The notes under the pieces: model-generated
Seen by the model: the letters and a program-made list of their open reading frames with translations, nothing else
Database searches by the model: none
Told to the model about the DNA's origin: nothing
Source: Climacium dendroides
Taxonomy: Eukaryota; Streptophyta; Bryopsida; Hypnales; Climaciaceae
Direction: 5' to 3'
Assembly: GCA_950106755.1 (NCBI GenBank)
Contig: OX467083.1
Coordinates: 22,811,029 to 22,875,028 of the forward strand
DNA length: 64,000 bases
Shown here: one piece after another, positions 60,118 to 64,000 of the stretch
Numbering within the stretch: position 1 is the first letter of the stretch
Layout: each line of letters begins with the position of its first letter
Position numbers and translations under genes: made by a program

Positions 60118-62048
60118 ATGGAGTCGTCGCCAGGAAGCCCGCCTCATCCGAAGACAACTTATAAGGTCCTGCGCGACCAGAAGAAGGCCGAGATGCTGAA
60201 GGCCTTGGAACCCGTTCTCCGCGCCAGGAGAGAGTTGTGAGTTCCACTTAACTGCGCCTTACGAATTGTCGCAGATTTGCTTTTTGAATGCATGTAGTGC
60301 CTCCCTCGATCGACTATGCTGCATGCAAACTTTAGTCTATACAGGCCTCCGTCGCATGCAGCTATCCAAACAGTATAGTCGTCCTGTACGTAGTTGTAGA
60401 CGTTGGGTCCTGGTAGTAGGATCCAATTTTGCAATGACAATTTGAATAATTTGATAGGGAAGTTTAACTGTTTTGGCGTCCTAGGGTTTACCGATGTTCA
60501 GTCATTAATTTCGGCGCCGTTTGCTTTTGGGGGGGCCGCGAAGTCGTGCGACAGTCGCAAGGACGCCACTTTTGCGAAGTCACGACTCTGTCGTCACTAA
60601 AATGAAGTCGTGTCGCAGTCATTCTGAAGTTGTTCGAGCCTCATTTGCATTTGAAGTTGCCGGTCTACATGGAATCCACTGCGCTCGCGGGAGCAGGCGT
60701 CCTACAGCGCACTAGCAAACCCTAATGTCACCTCCGCGCAGAGGGGATCATTTTTTGGCTTTGCGATCATTTTTGCAGTTGATTCTGAGCGACTATCTGT
60801 CCTAGCGTCTGCTCGCGGCGCTTGCATTCTTGTTCTTCCTGGCGCTCATTATCATGCTCCACGGTCCAAGGACAAATAAGAAGACACCCTAAAAGCACCA
60901 TTGCAGGTTCAGCCGCCGTTGCAGCAGATACGGGAGCGGCTCTAGCAATCGTTGCAAGAGACGCTAATGCGGCCCAGTCCTCCGAGGAGCTAGCCCTTCC
61001 AAGCGGCAACGTGGAGATCAGCCCCAATGAAGGAGGCGAGGGAGGTTTCGAGGACGCTTCCACTGACCGCTTAACTATAGCCAATGTCGCAACAGCACCG
61101 TCAAGGAAGGCTAAGAAAGCTCCCAAGTCTCCTAAGGTTTGTATCTCCAAGCACACAAATCCATATACGTCCGTTCCCGGAGTGCCTTTCCTTACATTGC
61201 AGGACCTCGTGACTAATTGGATGGGCGGCAGTAGTTTACATGTTCGGAAGCTTGTCATTTTCAATGTACAAGGAACCATATTGGACTGCAGTTTGCTTGC
61301 TGCTCCAAACCCGAACTGTAGTATCCGTGCTAGCAACCATGCACAGTTCTATAGAGTAGTTTTCCGACCATGGTTGAAGCACTTTTTGGACTGATGCTTT
61401 AGGCACTTCAAAGTTGCATTTTGGGGTAGTAGAAGTGCTCCGTACATGGAGGATGTGGTCCCTGAAATGTTGGCAGGGTTTTACAGTCATGCCTATGATA
61501 GGGATCCATTCTTTTGTTGGTCTTGCGCAGCTGATTCCGAAAGTAGAGGGGAGCAAGATAAGGGAAACTCGGGTCAAAAAAACTTATCTGTAGTATACGA
61601 ATAGTACCCTGAGTTCAATCCAGAGAATCATTGTAGATAGTAAGTTTTGTAGGGTCACAGAGAATGCACAATCCAACGTGCTCATCACAAATCCTTTCTA
61701 TGTGAAGTGGTTGCGCACCTTGGCTGACGACAAGGAATATTTGAAGTTATACCTGTGGCCTTTGTTGGAAGCCTTCTAGAGATGCCCCGACGTGACTACC
61801 TTTCGTGCAAAGTACCCGCAAGTTGTGAACAAGTTCAAATCTCAGTGGCTCCTGAAGCGCAGAAGTGGAACTGGATACAATTTTGTGAACATGGTGGGAG
61901 GTGAGGGACTTGCAGTCCGGCTGGTTCGAACACCTTGCGACCCTCACCTTCATATTTTTTTTATTTTTAACTTCTGCTCCTTGTTTTTGCAGGCAAGGAC
62001 GGGGAAGCAGAACACGTGATCGAAGTCAGCCTCTGCCACGGGGTCGCA
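60118..62048 (+). pseudogene. FCP1/HAD-phosphatase-like gene, decayed
   Basis: A plausible first exon (60118-60236, MESSPGSPPHPKTTYK) ends at a strong donor GTGAGT. Downstream, 61236-61850 follows the FCP1-homology order: KLVIFNVQGTILD, VFRPWLKHFLD, CFRHFKVAFWGSRSAPYMEDV, FFCWSCADSE, KNLSVVY, IIVDSKFCRV and then CPDVTTF. The last exon pair is joined by GGAG|GTGAGG (61900) and TTGCAG|GCAAGG (about 61992). The nucleophile Asp of the DxDGT-type motif is Asn (FNVQGT) and the second Asp is Gln, so it could not catalyse. TGA at 61393, TAG at 61782 and a frameshift near 61600 confirm decay. It lies in CACTA-type DNA and may be a captured host gene. Confidence 0.55.
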
Positions 62049-62579
62049 CCGTGATAAGGTAGGCACTACATAGCACTCATTTCATTTTTTGTTCAAGTGG
62101 TCCACCCTTCAGTTGCGTTCTTGTCGTGTATAAGTTGTCCAGAAGTAACGTTCCAATCATGGCTGGTCATCAAGTCATACTGTAGTGTCGGGAAAGTCGT
62201 GAATTTTGTCCATGACTGTTTCATGACTTCACAATGACTCAATGGCGTATGCAATGTAGGGTGTTACTCTAAGAACAGAAATGGACGTCACTGCCAAGAT
62301 CGACTACCAATTGTTGTTTGTAGTTTTTTCTTGCATTGTTGTTGTGGGATATGACTTCATCCCGCCTATCAGAATTGTCGTTGGTCATTCAAGTGTCCAT
62401 CGTGAGTCAGTCCCACGATGAAGTGGTATATTCACAGGCTCCGCAGCACTGCACTAAGTAATGCTTCTGTGAACCTTGTAGGCCATTCTAGAATGCGTGA
62501 TGTCTCAAGTGAATCGCATCTTGCACTTTTTTGATTATGTAACCGTTAACTGAATTGTGGTATGTCTTGCATGCCATAG

Positions 62580-62855
62580 GGTTTCATCATTGGCGATGAA
62601 GTTTTCCTCATGAACCCACGCGCTGTACGGCAGAAGGTGGCCCTTGGAACGGTCAGCGGACTTCCAGGGTCTCACAAGTATCATGGTAAGGACATACCAG
62701 TATTGTGGGTGAGGGTGGACGTCCATGAGGTTCTACAAACAGGGGTGAGCCTCATGGTTCCCAATTACGTAGCGGACCAAGAGTTTATAGAAGACGTGAA
62801 GGGGTCTTGCGCTATATGGTCAAAGAAGTCAATGAAGCTTTTTAATGGTACTTGA
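62580..62855 (+). pseudogene. DUF8039-like exon of a plant transposon gene
   Basis: The open frame follows a splice acceptor (gccatag) and gives GFIIGDEVFLMNP, VALGTVSGLPG, KYHGKDIPVLWVRVDV, LMVPNYV, EFIEDVKGSCAIW and SMKLF. The pattern (a glycine turn, HG..I, V.V.V, a closing I.W) resembles DUF8039, a domain found in plant transposon-associated proteins. A donor-like AATG|GTACTT lies just before the stop. The open frame has no internal stop. It may belong with the HAD-like exons upstream on the same strand. Confidence 0.45.
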
Positions 62856-63305
62856 CTTAGCTTGTAAATTTTGTTGGAGACTTAGTGCACCCTAAATCCA
62901 CTTGTGGACACCATGTATATTTGGGCTGCTATTCTATCCCACTCCATTCCTTTTGCAATAGAGGACTCAATTTCTAACTTCGTGCCTGTAAATTTGTCAT
63001 TGTTGTGTCAATTTTTGTTGGCTTACCATTTCCTCAGCCACGGCTCTGCGTTTGCAATGTTGTTCTTGCTCATTTGCACATAATTAGGTAGTACATATTA
63101 CTTGAATGTAGTGTAGATGAACCGACTAGTGAATGACCCCTTTGAAGTTGCCGTGACTTCAGCACTACTAGCAGAATAGTGCACGTGCTACTGTAACGCA
63201 ACTCCATCTACACTGTAGCACAACTTGTGAATGACTCCTAAATTGTTGCCCACATCATGTTCATTTGCGACTGCAACGTGACTGCAATATGACTTTGTTT
63301 GGAAT
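62856..63305. other. CACTA-like subterminal DNA
   Basis: No gene. From about 63130 there are GACT-type words (gtgacttcagc, gcgactgcaacgtgactgca) leading into the tandem array. Confidence 0.4.
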
Positions 63306-63660
63306 GTCCACGTCAGATTTAGGAAGGGTCAGACACCACTGCAACGTGACTTCACCATAATTGCGAGTGACATCCACGTCAGATTTTAAAGGGGTCAGAT
63401 GCAACTTCAATATGACTGCACAATGACTGCGACTGACATCCACGTCAGATTTAGAAGGGGTCACGCGCAACTCTAGCATGACTGCAGGACGATCGGTTTA
63501 GAACGTCCACGTCAGATTTAAAAGGGGTTGGATGCAACTTCAGAATGACTTGTGACTACGCCCAATCTGTCCACGTCAGATTTAAAAGGGGTCATACACG
63601 ACTCTAACATGACTTCAGCGCGACTACATTCAAATTGTCCACGTCAGATTTAGATGGTAG
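63306..63660. repeat. Tandem array, six units of ~66 bp
   Basis: The anchor tccacgtcagattt starts at 63307, 63373, 63439, 63506, 63570 and 63638 (spacing 66, 66, 67, 64, 68). After the anchor most units have 'aaggggtca'. The remainder varies but keeps GACT-type words (atgacttcag, gcaactcta). The anchor contains CCACGTCA, an ACGT-core word of the kind bound by plant bZIP factors. Confidence 0.9.
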
Positions 63661-63670
63661 TGGACCCCAC

Positions 63671-63802
63671 CACTACTAGAAATTTCAGCAATTTCAGTCA
63701 ATTTGGTCGCGTTGATTTGGTCATTTTTTGACAGAAATTTGTTGAAATCAACAGAAATCAACGCGACCAAATTGACTGGAATTGCTAAAATTTATAGTAG
63801 TG
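63671..63802. mobile_element. 132-bp CACTA-type foldback MITE, TSD CAC
   Basis: The left end is CACTACTAGAAATTTCAGCA and the right end, read inward, is CACTACTATAAATTTTAGCA. The inverted match continues through CAATTTGGTCGCGTTGATTT, giving arms of about 55 bp. It is flanked by CAC on both sides (63668-63670 and 63803-63805). It is non-coding. The 3-bp duplication and CACTA ends assign it to the CACTA superfamily. Confidence 0.9.
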
Positions 63803-64000
63803 CACTCACCAATATTACCACTACCCTTCCTTTGTTCCTTGTACAACGCCCTGGCCAGTACAAGCAGAATCTGGCCTTCATTTTCTTGAAAGTTAAATTT
63901 GGAGCGCCCCAATTTGGGGTTGTGGGGCGCTCAGGGGTTAAAACTTACAGAAACAAGTACAAATGGCAGTAACCAATATCTGCATCTGAACTACAATGAA
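63803..64000. other. No gene recognised
   Basis: Only a short open frame crosses here, with no recognisable domain. Confidence 0.4.

Noticed and set aside
60767..61336. 189-codon minus-strand frame opposite the HAD-like gene
   Set aside because: The plus strand carries the recognisable FCP1-like motifs and splice sites. The minus frame has no domain.

Overview
The window looks like nuclear DNA of a green land plant. It carries an intact nuclear gene for a chloroplast-targeted photosystem I subunit (PsaF), a spliced plant RNI/LRR-type gene, and a dense set of plant-type transposable elements. The background is very AT-rich, while the genes and most transposon coding remnants are GC-richer islands. 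I cannot name the species. The piggyBac-type transposase remnants would be unusual for a flowering plant, so a non-flowering lineage is possible, but that is inference.

Layout. At 1.8-4.4 kb on the minus strand is a six-exon gene for an RNI-like (leucine-rich-repeat-fold) protein. From about 5 to 13 kb there is AT-rich DNA with old dispersed repeats, a SINE-like copy and one clear MITE (11930-12229). At 13.2-15.8 kb on the plus strand is a decayed piggyBac-type transposon. At 19764-20504 on the plus strand is an intact, intronless PSAF gene. From 21.8 to 29.6 kb come tandem repeats, a 350-bp foldback, a pair of long inverted repeats and a decayed Ty3/gypsy reverse transcriptase/RNase H fragment. 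At 31.9-35.5 kb on the minus strand is a second, better preserved piggyBac-type element.

From 36 to 64 kb lies a nested complex. CACTA-type (En/Spm) DNA with GACT-rich short repeats is interrupted by an outer element (about 38.4-57.05 kb, tentative borders). Inside the outer element's single long ORF sits a complete Ty3/gypsy LTR retrotransposon (39344-54315) with two 2260-bp LTRs and a 5-bp target duplication ATAGC. The right part holds a DUF4216 transposase fragment, two small CACTA elements with perfect 3-bp target duplications, a decayed FCP1/HAD-phosphatase-like gene, a DUF8039-like exon and a 66-bp tandem array.

Main points for a second look. (1) Both piggyBac-type loci carry, upstream on the same strand, the same unrecognised protein module, so this family may be a piggyBac lineage with a second component or an N-terminal fusion; the 35 kb copy also has a DLNxxP (EAR-like) motif between the two parts. 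(2) Nonsense codons in the dead elements are nearly all TAG or TGA, as expected from C-to-T decay of CAG and CGA. (3) The young inner retrotransposon (about 9 LTR differences seen, all transitions) already has many disabling lesions, including integrase Glu to Lys, suggesting it was moved in trans. (4) Each nested element is saturated with its own palindromic word (CCAAWTTGG-like inside, TCCGGA-like outside).
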